A DNA stretch of 38,847 nucleotides from Deltaproteobacteria bacterium. Lineage in GTDB: Bacteria; Desulfobacterota; Dissulfuribacteria; Dissulfuribacterales; UBA3076. Where the stretch lies: the NCBI GenBank assembly GCA_003194495.1, contig PQXE01000009.1:26962-65808 (forward strand), read 5' to 3'. Below are positions 17,578 through 26,712 of the stretch, in pieces (positions within the stretch are counted from its first letter, which is position 1; each line of letters opens with the position of its first letter). The position numbers were made by a program, and so were the translations under genes. Below the pieces are notes generated by a model that was not told where the DNA came from, did no database searches, and was given only the letters and a program-made list of their open reading frames with translations.

Positions 17578-17618
17578 GTAACTATTCAGGTGAATAGACT
17601 GTCAGCCTGAATAGTTAC
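17578..17618. repeat. Repeat family 2, ends-only remnant
   Basis: 41 bp with GTAACTATTCAGG at one end and CCTGAATAGTTAC at the other (13-bp perfect inverted repeats) and only 15 bases between. It is the terminal sequence of family 2 with the core deleted. It lies 33 bp upstream of the gmd start region, so it would form a hairpin in any leader. Confidence 0.8.
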
Positions 17619-17651
17619 GATGATTTTTCAATGGAAAGGAGATATAACACC

Positions 17652-18737
17652 ATGAAATGTGCCTTGATTACAGGCATAACAGGCCAAGACGGTGCCTATC
17701 TGGCGGAGTTTTTATTAGGAAAAGGTTACGAAGTACATGGTATTAAACGAAGGTCTTCCTCGTTCAACACTGTTCGTGTGGATCATCTTTATAAAGATCC
17801 TCACGAAAAGGATATCCGTTTTTTCATGCATTATGGAGATCTCACGGACGCTACCAACCTGATCCGTATAATCCAGGAAATTCAGCCTGATGAGATCTAT
17901 AATCTGGCGGCCCAGAGTCATGTCAAGGTCTCTTTTGAAACACCTGAGTATACGGCCAATGCGGACGCACTTGGGACCTTGCGCCTCCTTGAGGCTATCA
18001 GAATTCTGAAAATGGAGGAGAATACGCGATTTTACCAGGCATCTACAAGCGAACTCTTTGGAAAGGTCCAGGAGAGACCACAGCGAGAGACCACGCCCTT
18101 TTATCCGCGAAGTCCTTATGCAGCTGCCAAGCTCTATGGATATTGGATCACAGTCAACTACCGCGAAGCGTATAATATGTTCGCCTGTAATGGTATACTT
18201 TTTAACCATGAATCTCCAATAAGAGGTGAAACTTTTGTAACCCGCAAGATCACAAGAGCAGTTGCACGCATCAAGCTGGGCCTTCAGGAAAGACTATACT
18301 TGGGTAACCTGGATGCCAAGAGGGACTGGGGTTATGCAGGGGATTATGTAAAGGCCATGTGGCTGGTATTGCAGCAAAAGCAACCTGAGGACTATGTTAT
18401 TGCCACTGGCGAATCTCATTCGGTGAGGGAGTTCGTTGAAAAGGCCTTTCAAGAGATAAAAATAAAAATTGTATGGGAAGGAAGTGGGACCGACGAGACA
18501 GGTAAAGACAGTGAAACAGGGGAGGGCCTCGTGAAGATTGATCCGGGTTATTTCAGACCCACTGAAGTGGATTTTCTCTTGGGCGATCCCACAAAGGCCC
18601 GTTCAAAATTGGGGTGGGAGCCAACGGTGTCTTTTGATGAGCTGGTTAAGATGATGGTGCGAGAGGATCTGAAAGAGGCAGAAAAAGACCGGTTATGTAT
18701 AAAAGCAGGTTTTCGTACTTACAGTCAATTTGATTAG
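17652..18737 (+). CDS. gmd: GDP-mannose 4,6-dehydratase
   Basis: 361 residues from the ATG at 17652, preceded by AAGGAGA; an upstream ATG at 17631 is less well placed. The NAD(P)-binding motif is [15 protein letters not shown]. Catalytic residues are seen in STSELFG and the Y-x3-K motif of [12 protein letters not shown], and the [19 protein letters not shown] signature is diagnostic. The enzyme converts GDP-mannose to GDP-4-keto-6-deoxymannose. It is followed after 21 bp by fcl, the next step, so the two form a GDP-fucose operon. Confidence 0.97.
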   Translation: MKCALITGITGQDGAYLAEFLLGKGYEVHGIKRRSSSFNTVRVDHLYKDPHEKDIRFFMHYGDLTDATNLIRIIQEIQPDEIYNLAAQSHVKVSFETPEYTANADALGTLRLLEAIRILKMEENTRFYQASTSELFGKVQERPQRETTPFYPRSPYAAAKLYGYWITVNYREAYNMFACNGILFNHESPIRGETFVTRKITRAVARIKLGLQERLYLGNLDAKRDWGYAGDYVKAMWLVLQQKQPEDYVIATGESHSVREFVEKAFQEIKIKIVWEGSGTDETGKDSETGEGLVKIDPGYFRPTEVDFLLGDPTKARSKLGWEPTVSFDELVKMMVREDLKEAEKDRLCIKAGFRTYSQFD

Positions 18738-18758
18738 AGATATAAACGGATCAAACCG

Positions 18759-19820
18759 ATGAATAAGACTTCCAAAATATATGTTTCAGGTCACAGGGGT
18801 TTGGTAGGCTCGGCTATTCTTCGAGAATTAGGGGAATTAGGATACGGAAATTTTGTCTATAGGACTCATCAGGAACTGGACCTGACAAGGCAGGAGGAAG
18901 TTGAAGAATTTTTCGAGATGGAGCAGCCTGAATATGTTTTCCTTGCCGCAGCAAAGGTGGGTGGCATACAGGCTAACAATATCTATCCTGCGGAATTTGT
19001 TTACAATAACCTGGTCATCCAAACAAATGTTCTACACTCTGCGTGGAAGGCAGGGGCCAAAGGGCTTTTATTCCTGGGATCATCTTGTATCTATCCCAAG
19101 CATGCCCCACAGCCAATGAAAGAGGAATGTATTCTTACCGGCCGGCTTGAGCCGACAAATGAGCCGTATGCCATTGCGAAAATCGCCGGTATCAAGCTCT
19201 GCGAGTCCTATAATCGCCAGTATGGGACCAGGTACCGTTCAGTTATGCCGACAAATCTGTATGGCCCAAATGACAATTTCGATTTGGAAAATTCCCATGT
19301 GCTTCCCGCTCTGATACGTAAATTTCATCTGGCAAAACTGGCTTCCAGGGCCGAATGGGAAGGCATCAAAAAAGATGAATCTCGCTATGGTCCCATCCCG
19401 GAAGACATTCGTGTCGCTCTTGGTCTTGCATCGCGGAACTCGAATCCCGGACAATCCCCACAGGTTATTTTGTGGGGAAGTGGCAGCCCTCGCCGCGAGT
19501 TTCTGCATGTAGATGATCTGGCTTCCGCTTGTGTTTTTATTATGACACTCGATGACAGTGTTTATGATAGTCAAACACAGCCGATGCTATCTCACATCAA
19601 TATTGGGACCGGTAAAGAGATAACGATCAGGGATTTGGCTGAGATTATAAAAAAAATCGTTGACTATGAAGGCGAAGTTGTTTGGGATCATACAAGACCG
19701 GATGGTACTCAGCAAAAATTGCTCGATGTCTCAAAATTGACCAAACTCGGATGGAAGGCCGGAACAACTCTAACTGAAGGACTCAGACTGACTTACAAGT
19801 GGTACCTTGATCAATCGTAA
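18759..19820 (+). CDS. fcl: GDP-L-fucose synthase
   Basis: 353 residues. It has [14 protein letters not shown] (cofactor loop), [25 protein letters not shown] (catalytic Ser/Cys region) and the Y-x3-K motif in [17 protein letters not shown], then [13 protein letters not shown]. It epimerises and reduces the Gmd product to GDP-L-fucose. It is about 35 residues longer than the common form because of an insert after [15 protein letters not shown] (about residues 192-230). Such inserts occur in some relatives. No glycosyltransferase follows; the sugar is presumably used elsewhere. Confidence 0.96.
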   Translation: MNKTSKIYVSGHRGLVGSAILRELGELGYGNFVYRTHQELDLTRQEEVEEFFEMEQPEYVFLAAAKVGGIQANNIYPAEFVYNNLVIQTNVLHSAWKAGAKGLLFLGSSCIYPKHAPQPMKEECILTGRLEPTNEPYAIAKIAGIKLCESYNRQYGTRYRSVMPTNLYGPNDNFDLENSHVLPALIRKFHLAKLASRAEWEGIKKDESRYGPIPEDIRVALGLASRNSNPGQSPQVILWGSGSPRREFLHVDDLASACVFIMTLDDSVYDSQTQPMLSHINIGTGKEITIRDLAEIIKKIVDYEGEVVWDHTRPDGTQQKLLDVSKLTKLGWKAGTTLTEGLRLTYKWYLDQS

Positions 19821-19861
19821 CTTCTCAATAAGTCCGGGCAAACATATTTTGCGACTATCTA

Positions 19862-19889
19862 CTGGATTCCCGCAAAAGCGGGAATCCAG
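19862..19889. terminator. Perfect 12-bp hairpin after fcl
   Basis: CTGGATTCCCGC-AAAA-GCGGGAATCCAG, 41 bases after the fcl stop. The stem is perfect but no T-run follows. CTGGATTCCCGC palindromes are common dispersed bacterial repeats, so this may be both a repeat and the end of the gmd-fcl transcript. Confidence 0.65.
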
Positions 19890-19925
19890 ATCCTAAGGTA
19901 CGGGAGATAAATAAGTTGATAGCCC

Positions 19926-21131
19926 ATGACCGCCCACAAGCATCATAATATACATTCACTCGTGCCCCGCCTCTTTAAGGACCAAAAATTAATTTTTCTT
20001 TTCAGCATATTTATGGGTGCTGCCGCCACTGGAATTTTCTTTAGCAGCCTTAACAACTTCCTGGTGGATGTCTATGACATGAGCGCCGACCAGAGGGGAG
20101 TGCTGGAGACTATCAGAGAAATGCCGGGAATGTTGCTTATTGTACTCCTGGCCCCTTTCAGTGCAGTCAGAGAAGGAAGAATACTGTTTGTAGCCACACT
20201 TGTTATTGCCTTGGGCATTGTGGGCGTTGCCAGCCTTTCACCTGATGTCTGGAGGGTAACAACCTGGCTGTTTGTCTGGTCTGTCGGGGCCCATGTAGTA
20301 ATGACCATCAGGGAGAGCTTCTGTGTAGCCCTCAGTGAACCCGAAACCAGGGGCCGACTTTTCGGAATAGTCAGAAGCCTCAGGAGCCTTGGGACCATAG
20401 TGGGAGCAGCTTGCATCTGGGTGGGTATGGGCACATTAGGACTCGGATACGAAAAGCTCTATTGGACCGCGGCCTTACTCACATTGCTTTCAGCCTTAAT
20501 TGTACTCCTCATCAAGGAAAAAAGACATACCGGGACAAAACGCAAGCGCTTTGTACTCAAGAAAAAATATTCTCTTTTTTATTTACTTGCCGTCCTGTTC
20601 GGTGTGCGAAAGCAGATCTTCATCGTATTCGGACCATGGGTACTTATCAGGATCTTTGATCAGGATGCACCGGCCATGGCAAGGCTTATTCTTGCTTCTT
20701 CTGTTGTAGGCCTATTTCTAAAACCCTATCTTGGAAAACTTATTGACACACTAGGGGAAAGGACTGTGCTTATTGGTGATTCCCTTATGCTTCTGATGAT
20801 CTGCGCCTGCTACGGTCTGGCGGAAACAACGCTTCCCCGGCTCCTTATCCTGCCGTGCCTGTTCACATGCTTCATCCTGGATGACAGCCTTTTTTCCTTA
20901 CGTTCAGCCCATGTGACCTATCTTTCAAAGATCGTAGAATCGCCGGATGAGCTGACAGCCTCCATATCCACAAGCTATTCAATTGAGCACGTAGTATCCA
21001 TGATAGCCCCGATAATAGCAGGACTTATCTGGGTACACTTCGGTTATCCTTGGGTATTTTTTATGTCTGCTGTGGTGGCCGGCCTTATGTTTCTTGCCTC
21101 ATCAAAACTGCCTCGAAAAGCCGGCCGGTAA
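19926..21131 (+). CDS. MFS transporter
   Basis: 401 residues with about twelve membrane helices in two halves. A charged loop (KEKRHTGTKRKRF, about residues 197-209) separates them, as in the major facilitator fold. The second half carries the PYLGKLIDTLGERTVL loop, a degenerate form of the MFS loop motif (G-x-L-x-D-x-x-G-x-R). The substrate is not predictable. No Shine-Dalgarno is visible close to the ATG. It follows the gmd-fcl operon after a hairpin and converges on proC. Confidence 0.85.
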   Translation: MTAHKHHNIHSLVPRLFKDQKLIFLFSIFMGAAATGIFFSSLNNFLVDVYDMSADQRGVLETIREMPGMLLIVLLAPFSAVREGRILFVATLVIALGIVGVASLSPDVWRVTTWLFVWSVGAHVVMTIRESFCVALSEPETRGRLFGIVRSLRSLGTIVGAACIWVGMGTLGLGYEKLYWTAALLTLLSALIVLLIKEKRHTGTKRKRFVLKKKYSLFYLLAVLFGVRKQIFIVFGPWVLIRIFDQDAPAMARLILASSVVGLFLKPYLGKLIDTLGERTVLIGDSLMLLMICACYGLAETTLPRLLILPCLFTCFILDDSLFSLRSAHVTYLSKIVESPDELTASISTSYSIEHVVSMIAPIIAGLIWVHFGYPWVFFMSAVVAGLMFLASSKLPRKAGR

Positions 21132-21142
21132 CGTTCTCCTTT

Positions 21143-21973
21143 TCAACCACCAAGTTCTCTGGACCGCTCTGTTGCGGCCCTGACTGCATCCAGTAATATC
21201 CCGCGCAGCGCGGCACGTTCCAGGACATGCAGACCCGCAACAGTAGTTCCCCCCGGACTGGTCACCATCGTAGTCAGTTCTGCCGGGTGTTTTCCGGTAT
21301 TCCGACACATAAGGGCTGCCCCAAGTACAGTCTGAACCACCAATTCTTGGGCAACAGTTCTTGGCAACCCTTCCCGCACTCCTGCATCAATCAATCCCTC
21401 AATAAATGTAAAGACATATGCCGGTCCGCTACCACTGAGCCCTGTAACCGCATCCATCAAGGCCTCTGGTACAACAACCGCTTTGCCCACTGCCTCCAAT
21501 ATCTGCCGCACTATATCCAGATCGCCCCGGCCGGCGGCAGTCCCCTTACACAGTGCCGCAGCTCCTGCCTGTACCAATGCAGGGGTATTGGGCATCACGC
21601 GCACTACTCTTGTACCCTCTGGAAGTCTTTTTTCCAAAGATAGAGTGGTTATGCCGGCAGCGATGGATACAACAAGATGATTGCTGCTCACAACAGGCCT
21701 AATGTCTTCAAGGACTATAGACATGACCTGGGGTTTGACCGCCAGGACAATAATATCAGATCCTTTGACTGCTTCCTTGTTTTCTGAGGTAGTATTTATC
21801 CCAAATGTTTCCTTGAGATGATTTCTCCTGTCCTCAGACAGATCAGATGCCGTGATCCGGCCCGGTTTCAAGAATTCTTTTGACAACAGGCCCTTTATCA
21901 GGGCTTCTGCCATCTGTCCTCCGCCGACAAATCCCAAGGTCTCGCGAATCTCAACTTGTTTTTTTGCTGTCAT
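21143..21973 (-). CDS. proC: Pyrroline-5-carboxylate reductase
   Basis: 276 residues. The NADPH-binding start is LGFVGGGQMAEALIKGL, followed by ILAVKPQVM and VSIAAGITT. RVMPNTPALVQAG and the C-terminal GSGPAYVFTFIEGLIDAGV...TTMVTSPGGTT signature are diagnostic. It catalyses the last step of proline synthesis. AAGGAG lies 6 bases before the ATG. The gene is transcribed away from the fur-trmL pair, with a family 3 hairpin in its promoter region. Confidence 0.97.
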   Translation of the reverse strand: MTAKKQVEIRETLGFVGGGQMAEALIKGLLSKEFLKPGRITASDLSEDRRNHLKETFGINTTSENKEAVKGSDIIVLAVKPQVMSIVLEDIRPVVSSNHLVVSIAAGITTLSLEKRLPEGTRVVRVMPNTPALVQAGAAALCKGTAAGRGDLDIVRQILEAVGKAVVVPEALMDAVTGLSGSGPAYVFTFIEGLIDAGVREGLPRTVAQELVVQTVLGAALMCRNTGKHPAELTTMVTSPGGTTVAGLHVLERAALRGILLDAVRAATERSRELGG

Positions 21974-21991
21974 TTATCATCTCCTTGTATA

Positions 21992-22024
21992 TAGTATCTG
22001 AACGAAAAGGCCGTTCAGACACTA
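21992..22024. repeat. Repeat family 3 ends-only hairpin upstream of proC
   Basis: TAGTATCTGAACG and CGTTCAGACACTA pair across a 7-base loop, 19 bases before the proC start. It has the same ends as 14299-14327 and 16533-16700. In this position it would fall in the proC leader and could affect translation. Confidence 0.65.
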
Positions 22025-22226
22025 CACATAATTATTCGCGCCCTTTCCGGCTATGGACTGCCATGGAATGTGAAAATTATCCTTGCATAATACTGGGCAT
22101 AGGCTTATTATGAAACAGTTGCTTTAAACTTGACTTGTCAATTTCCAATCAGTACAACAAAAAGAAAACATTGAATATGGTAGTCAGCAAAAAATGTATA
22201 CCCAATAAGGAGTTGTTAATATTCAT

Positions 22227-22302
22227 CGCAGAGCACACGGAGACCTCAGTATAATGAATTTATTGTATTTTTTCTCTGCGTCCTCTGTGGTAAATGATTT
22301 TT
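22227..22302. repeat. Dispersed CGCAGAG/CTCTGCG repeat remnant
   Basis: CGCAGAGCACACGGAGA on the left faces CTCTGCGTCCTCTGTGGT on the right. This is a common intergenic repeat type. The surrounding 21974-22377 spacer is otherwise AT-rich; a loose TTGACT-N17-TACAAC could be a promoter at about 22129, but this is weak. Confidence 0.45.
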
Positions 22303-22377
22303 TTCTCTTGCCTATGTTTCGCGGTTTCAGCCACAATTCATTAATTTGTTAAAATCTGAAAATCGAGGGCTCTTGTC

Positions 22378-22830
22378 ATGCAAAAAAAATCGGAATTACA
22401 AGTCTTTCGTGAGTATCTTAAAAAACACAAGCTACGATACACCCAGGAACGAGAACAGATAATAAAAGAGATCTTTGCAACCCATGATCACTTTGATGTA
22501 GATTCACTTTATCTGACCATAAGGCGAAAGGGTATAAATATCTCAAAGGCATCCATATACCGCCTTCTTCCCCTCTTAATAGAAGCCGACCTGGTCCAGG
22601 ATGTGTTCTTTGAAGACGGCCATATGCACTACGAGCACATATATGGCCACGAACACCACTGCCACCTTCGATGTATTGAGTGCGGGAAGATCGAGGAATT
22701 CATAGACCCGAGATTAAAAGACATCGAAGGAAACCTGGGAGAACGTTTCGGTTTTAAGATACTGAATCATAAGCTGGATGTGAAAGGATTGTGCCCTGAG
22801 TGCCGGGAAAAAATCAGACAAATGGCATGA
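22378..22830 (+). CDS. Fur-family metal-dependent repressor
   Basis: 150 residues. The N-terminal winged helix (YTQEREQIIKEIF, HFDVDSLYLTIRRKG, ISKASIYRLLPLLIEADLV) is followed by a metal site rich in histidine (HMHYEHIYGHEHHCH). Two C-x2-C pairs, CIEC and CPEC, form the structural zinc site. The family senses Fe, Zn, Mn or peroxide, and which one cannot be told here. It overlaps trmL by 4 bases (ATGA). Confidence 0.95.
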   Translation: MQKKSELQVFREYLKKHKLRYTQEREQIIKEIFATHDHFDVDSLYLTIRRKGINISKASIYRLLPLLIEADLVQDVFFEDGHMHYEHIYGHEHHCHLRCIECGKIEEFIDPRLKDIEGNLGERFGFKILNHKLDVKGLCPECREKIRQMA

Positions 22831-23315
22831 AGTCCCTTGGCGGGTCCGATTCTCGTCCTTCTCTCCATGTAGTACTCGTAGAGCCGGAAATACCACCCAA
22901 CACCGGTAGCATTGCCCGGCTCTGCGGGGCAACCAATTCTGTCCTTCACCTTATCCATCCCCTTGGTTTTAAGACCGACGACAAGCATCTCCGAAGAGCA
23001 GGCCTTGACTACTGGCCCAGTGTAACTGTGAGACATCACAGCAGCTTGAAGACATTTATGATTGAACATGCCGAAGGCAATTTCTTTTATTTCTCAACCA
23101 GGGGGAAATATATCTATACTGAAGCGAACTTTACACCAGGATGCTTTCTCGTCTTCGGAAAGGAGACCGGGGGACTTCCTCGTTCTCTCCTCAAGACAAA
23201 CATTGAGCGGAGTTTTTACCTGCCTATATGGGGCAAAGTGAGGAGCCTGAATCTGTCTAATGCCGCGGGGATAGTCCTTTACGAAGCTTACAGGAAGCTT
23301 GGAATCTGGGAGTGA
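22827..23315 (+). CDS. trmL: tRNA 2'-O-methyltransferase, TrmL-type (SPOUT)
   Basis: 162 residues from the ATG that overlaps the fur stop; a longer frame to 22800 lies inside fur. SPOUT knot motifs are EPEIPPNTGSIARLCGATN, LVFGKETGGLP and SLNLSNAAGIVLYEAYRKL. TrmL methylates the 2'-OH of the wobble base (position 34) in tRNA-Leu using SAM. The length matches the small, knot-only TrmL. Coupling to a fur-type regulator is unusual and may only reflect shared transcription. Confidence 0.93.
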   Translation: MKSLGGSDSRPSLHVVLVEPEIPPNTGSIARLCGATNSVLHLIHPLGFKTDDKHLRRAGLDYWPSVTVRHHSSLKTFMIEHAEGNFFYFSTRGKYIYTEANFTPGCFLVFGKETGGLPRSLLKTNIERSFYLPIWGKVRSLNLSNAAGIVLYEAYRKLGIWE

Positions 23316-23325
23316 ATCAATAACT

Positions 23326-23444
23326 CACCGCACTGTAAGCGTTTACAGGGTGCTGCAGATGCGAGGCGTACGGGTATGCAGACGTACTCCCTGTACTTCA
23401 AGTGCCCGACAACAAAGCAGGTGCGGTGCCCTGTGAACGCTTAT
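23326..23444. repeat. Repeat family 1, copy D (truncated tail)
   Basis: Reverse-oriented core with arms GTAAGCGTTTACAGGG and CCCTGTGAACGCTTA, about 110 bp, plus a 9-base stub of the tail module. It lies between the convergent trmL and NYN-protein genes and abuts the NYN stop. It may act as their shared hairpin terminator. Confidence 0.8.
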
Positions 23445-25279
23445 CAATCTTCTATGCTGAGATAAGGTATAAGCGCCCATCTCGGCTCAATGAAGTAATT
23501 ACACCACTGGCTGACAGAATCCCTCAATTCTCTGTCTGCGGTGATTAAAAAGAGCTTTGTGTCAGGGTTATCTGCATTTAGTTCCCCCATTCGGGACTGA
23601 ATATAGATATCCGCTCTCTGGGACTCGAACCTGGCATCCGTATAAACTACTATCAGGTGACCCCGTTCCTCGATCCAGTGGCGTTCCTCCTGGCCGTCAA
23701 AGACAAGTTCTACCCTTTTCCAGTCCTTTGCCCTTAGTTCCCATAGCTCAATAAAGCGATTTCTTGCCTTGGTGAAGTTCCGGCTGTCAAGTATTGCCCA
23801 TTCAGCAGAGGACTTTATTGCATTATAGCCATCAACCAGCAGAACGGAGTTTAAACATAGATCGTGGTTTTTTAATACAAAGGCTGAAAGGTTTGAAATA
23901 TCATCTACTTGATGGGGAAGGATGCGTACAGGCGGATGTTGGGCCAGTATGCCTGCCTGCCATATCTTTCTCCTTTCAGCCAAAAGCCTCCTGATATGGC
24001 GGTGCAAAAAAGCCCTTTCCTCTTCATTGAGCAATGACTCAATGGGTGGACGATCCAGCTCTGTCAACAATGCCTCAAGCTGCCTGATTCCTTCCTTATT
24101 CACATTGAAGGACCTTGCCTGCCCAAGGAGGCTTCCCGCCAAAGGCGAGCAGGCTTCTTCCGTACCTGGAAGCATCTGTCTCCAGTGGGCAATCTCAAGT
24201 TGCAGGTCCTTTCCGGCCTTCAGCAATGATGGGGCTGGGACAAGGACATCGCCCAGGGCCCTTTCAACCTGCTCGTACTTGGATTCAAGCTTTTTAAGCC
24301 TGGCGATCACCCTGGAGCGGGTACCATACCGGGCATCCAGATGGCTTTGGGCAGTGAGTGCCCTTTCCACCCTTTCCAAGAGGTCTTTGCTTCCACCTTC
24401 TTTCATGGAGTCCTTCCACAGTTCTTCCTCGCACATGTCACAGTTACAGAACTCCCGGTAAAAACCAGCGACCCTTGCCCCAACCTCTGACTCCATTTCA
24501 GTCTCATAGACCTTTATACGTCTTGACTGCTCCTTCACCTTTTCTTTGAGTTTACTGATAGATGATTCCTGTCCCAGGCACTTGGCCTCAAGCTCCCTGA
24601 CCCCGGCCTCCAGCTTTTTTTTTGCTTTTTTTTGTTTTACTTCATCCTGCTCTGTCCTCTGGAGTTTGGCTGATATCTCTTCAAGCCTGATTTGCAGATT
24701 TTCCAATGCCCCTTTCTCGGAAGGATCTCTAAGCTCCTTAGACCCCAGAAGCCCTGAGAACTCAGCCCATGCCTCAGGCAATAACTCCTTAGAACCGGTT
24801 AGTTCTCCTGTCCATAGGGATCTTGTCTTTAAGGTCCTCTCACCTCTCCTGGCCAGACTCAGACGGTCGTCCATGGCAAATGCAACAGCCAAGGCAGGGT
24901 CCCCGGTTCCCCTTATGAGCTCTCTCCAGTTAATTTCCAGCCAGATCTCGTCGTGTGCGTCAATGACCTCCGCCCACCTGAACCACCTGCCATGTGGAAA
25001 GGATAGGATGAAAAAGGCGCTCCTTGCCCACCTTGAGGACACAAGAAGTGATACCAGCCTTGCGGAAATGGCCTGCTTGACGCCGGGCTTCTTTATTGAA
25101 TTAGGAGAAATTCTAAACCCGGAGAGTGCGGCCTGGCCTTCCGGGTCTTGCTGTACAGCCTGGGCAAACCGCGAAAAGACTTGGGGAGAAAGCTGAGAAA
25201 GCAGCCAACTTGACGCTTCCTCACTCAGTTGAGGCGGTTCCCAATCCTCAAAGATCTCAAGGGTTGGCTGTTCTGACAT
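23444..25279 (-). CDS. Large coiled-coil protein with C-terminal NYN (YacP-like) nuclease domain
   Basis: 611 residues. Residues 1 to about 170 form a unique helical and strand domain. Residues about 190-265 are a charged coiled coil, followed by a C-N-C-D-M-C segment near 290 and a second helical part to about 460. The C-terminus (about 478-611) is an NYN/PIN-like domain: LLVDGYNAIKS (D483, N486), LVFDGQ, R-A-D557-I and FLITADRELRD (D582). These acidic positions match the RNase-type active site of YacP/Rae1 relatives. I do not know the long form's role. It is 9 bp from dtd, so they form an operon linking tRNA quality control and RNA cleavage. Confidence 0.8.
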   Translation of the reverse strand: MSEQPTLEIFEDWEPPQLSEEASSWLLSQLSPQVFSRFAQAVQQDPEGQAALSGFRISPNSIKKPGVKQAISARLVSLLVSSRWARSAFFILSFPHGRWFRWAEVIDAHDEIWLEINWRELIRGTGDPALAVAFAMDDRLSLARRGERTLKTRSLWTGELTGSKELLPEAWAEFSGLLGSKELRDPSEKGALENLQIRLEEISAKLQRTEQDEVKQKKAKKKLEAGVRELEAKCLGQESSISKLKEKVKEQSRRIKVYETEMESEVGARVAGFYREFCNCDMCEEELWKDSMKEGGSKDLLERVERALTAQSHLDARYGTRSRVIARLKKLESKYEQVERALGDVLVPAPSLLKAGKDLQLEIAHWRQMLPGTEEACSPLAGSLLGQARSFNVNKEGIRQLEALLTELDRPPIESLLNEEERAFLHRHIRRLLAERRKIWQAGILAQHPPVRILPHQVDDISNLSAFVLKNHDLCLNSVLLVDGYNAIKSSAEWAILDSRNFTKARNRFIELWELRAKDWKRVELVFDGQEERHWIEERGHLIVVYTDARFESQRADIYIQSRMGELNADNPDTKLFLITADRELRDSVSQWCNYFIEPRWALIPYLSIED

Positions 25280-25288
25280 ACGCCTTAA

Positions 25289-25738
25289 TCAAAACCTCTT
25301 TCGACTGTCCAACAGCAACGTCACCGGACCATCATTAACCAGATGTACCTTCATGTGGGCCTGAAAACGACCGGTCTTCACCTCAACACCCTTGGCCCTG
25401 ATCATGTCAGCTACAAGCTCGTAGAATCTATTGGCCTCGTCGGGAGCAGCGGCCCTGACAAAGGACGGCCTTCTTCCCTTCCTGCAATCTGCACATAGAG
25501 TAAACTGTGATACCAGAAGCAGTTCTCCGCCAATATCAGCAAATGAAAGATTGAGACGGCCATCCTGATCATCAAAGACCCTGATGTTTGCGCATTTCTC
25601 CGCAATAAAGGCCGCGTCAACATCGGTGTCTTCTGATTCAACTCCAAGCAGCACAAGGGCTCCCTTACCGATGCGCCCCACAATCTCATTGTTTACCTCA
25701 ACCCTGGCCTCACTGACCCTTTGCCAAACTGCTATCAT
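25289..25738 (-). CDS. dtd: D-aminoacyl-tRNA deacylase
   Basis: 149 residues, normal length. It begins [13 protein letters not shown] and has KGALVLLGV, the [20 protein letters not shown] motif with catalytic region, and the C-terminal [10 protein letters not shown] with the Gly-cis-Pro-type motif. It removes D-amino acids (and Gly) from mischarged tRNA. It is the first gene of the dtd-NYN pair. The region just upstream of the ATG is a family 1 repeat, so the promoter must be inside or beyond the element. Confidence 0.97.
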   Translation of the reverse strand: MIAVWQRVSEARVEVNNEIVGRIGKGALVLLGVESEDTDVDAAFIAEKCANIRVFDDQDGRLNLSFADIGGELLLVSQFTLCADCRKGRRPSFVRAAAPDEANRFYELVADMIRAKGVEVKTGRFQAHMKVHLVNDGPVTLLLDSRKRF

Positions 25739-25752
25739 GATTAGTTTTTCAG

Positions 25753-25902
25753 TAAGCGTTCACAGGGCACCGCATCTGCTTTGTTGTCGGGCACTTGAAG
25801 TACAGGGAGTACGCCTGCGTACCCGTACGCCTCGCATCTGCAGTACGCTTACAGTTCTGTAGGTTGCGGTAAAACGGGCGCTGTAATCCCGTAAATGGTT
25901 AC
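25753..25902. repeat. Repeat family 1, copy E
   Basis: 150 bp, GTAAGCGTTCACAGGG at the left and CCCGTAAATGGTTAC at the right. The core is identical in order to copy A. Flanks GTTTTTCA (left) and ATTTTTCA (right) are a probable 8-bp target duplication with one mismatch. It lies in the divergent spacer between dtd and the trmN6-like gene. Confidence 0.85.
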
Positions 25903-25955
25903 ATTTTTCATAACAGGTTATAATGGTCTCAAAGAAAAAATAACAGCATAAATCC

Positions 25956-26681
25956 ATGCCTCAAAACGTAAAAAAATCAGAATTACATCTACCAGAAATC
26001 TCACCTGAAGTCACGGAGAGCTGTCTCAGGGATCACGATATCAAGATCCTCCAGCCAAGGCATGGTTACCGTTTTTCTGTAGACTCGTTACTGCTTGCGG
26101 ACTTTGTAAGGCTAAGAAAGTATGATCATATCCTGGACATTGGCACAGGATGCGGGGTCATATCCCTGGTCCTTGCCAAAAAGCACAGTAATGTAAAAAT
26201 AGCAGCGCTTGAGATACAGAAAAGTCTTGCCGGGATTGCAGAAAAAAATATCCGCTTAAACCATCTGGACGGACAAATCGCATTATATGAATCAGACTTA
26301 AATAGAATATCTGAGATATTTTCTGCAGGCATTTTTGACCACGTAGTGACTAACCCGCCTTACAGGTCTCCGGTATCCGGCAGACTATGCAAGAATTCCC
26401 AGGAGGCTTTTGCAAGGCACGAGATCCTGACTGACCTTGATCAGATACTCTCTGCAGCCCGTCATGCTCTCCACCCTGGAGGCAGGGTAAGCCTTATCTA
26501 TCCTGCCGACCGTGCTGCCAGACTTTTGGCCGGCATGCATGAGTTGAGCCTTGAACCTAAGAGATTGAGAATGATTCACCCCGACCCGAATTTACCAGCC
26601 AGGCTGATCCTGGTTGAGGGATGTAAAGATGCAGGAGAAGAGCTCAGGGTTTTGCCTCCGATTTTTCTAAACCGCTGTTGA
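25956..26681 (+). CDS. tRNA1(Val) (adenine-37-N6)-methyltransferase-like (TrmN6)
   Basis: 241 residues. It starts with the family's HGYRFSVDSLLLADF, then ILDIGTGCGVISLVLAKK (motif I), AALEIQKSL (acidic strand 2 end) and the catalytic VTNPPYRS (NPPY). NPPY-type enzymes methylate exocyclic amino groups, and the HGYRFSVDSLLLADF opening points to the TrmN6 group that modifies A37 of tRNA-Val. It is the third tRNA-related gene in this stretch (trmL, dtd). No strong ribosome-binding site is seen. Confidence 0.88.
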   Translation: MPQNVKKSELHLPEISPEVTESCLRDHDIKILQPRHGYRFSVDSLLLADFVRLRKYDHILDIGTGCGVISLVLAKKHSNVKIAALEIQKSLAGIAEKNIRLNHLDGQIALYESDLNRISEIFSAGIFDHVVTNPPYRSPVSGRLCKNSQEAFARHEILTDLDQILSAARHALHPGGRVSLIYPADRAARLLAGMHELSLEPKRLRMIHPDPNLPARLILVEGCKDAGEELRVLPPIFLNRC

Positions 26682-26712
26682 TAATGTATCTCGTGGGCAA
26701 AACTAAAGTTAA

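Noticed and set aside
17715..18209. 164-codon open frame opposite gmd
   Set aside because: gmd on the plus strand has all family motifs; the antisense frame has none.
24546..25196. 216-codon open frame opposite the NYN protein
   Set aside because: Shadow of the coding strand. Composition is Ser/Leu-rich with no motif, and the minus-strand protein has a clear NYN domain.
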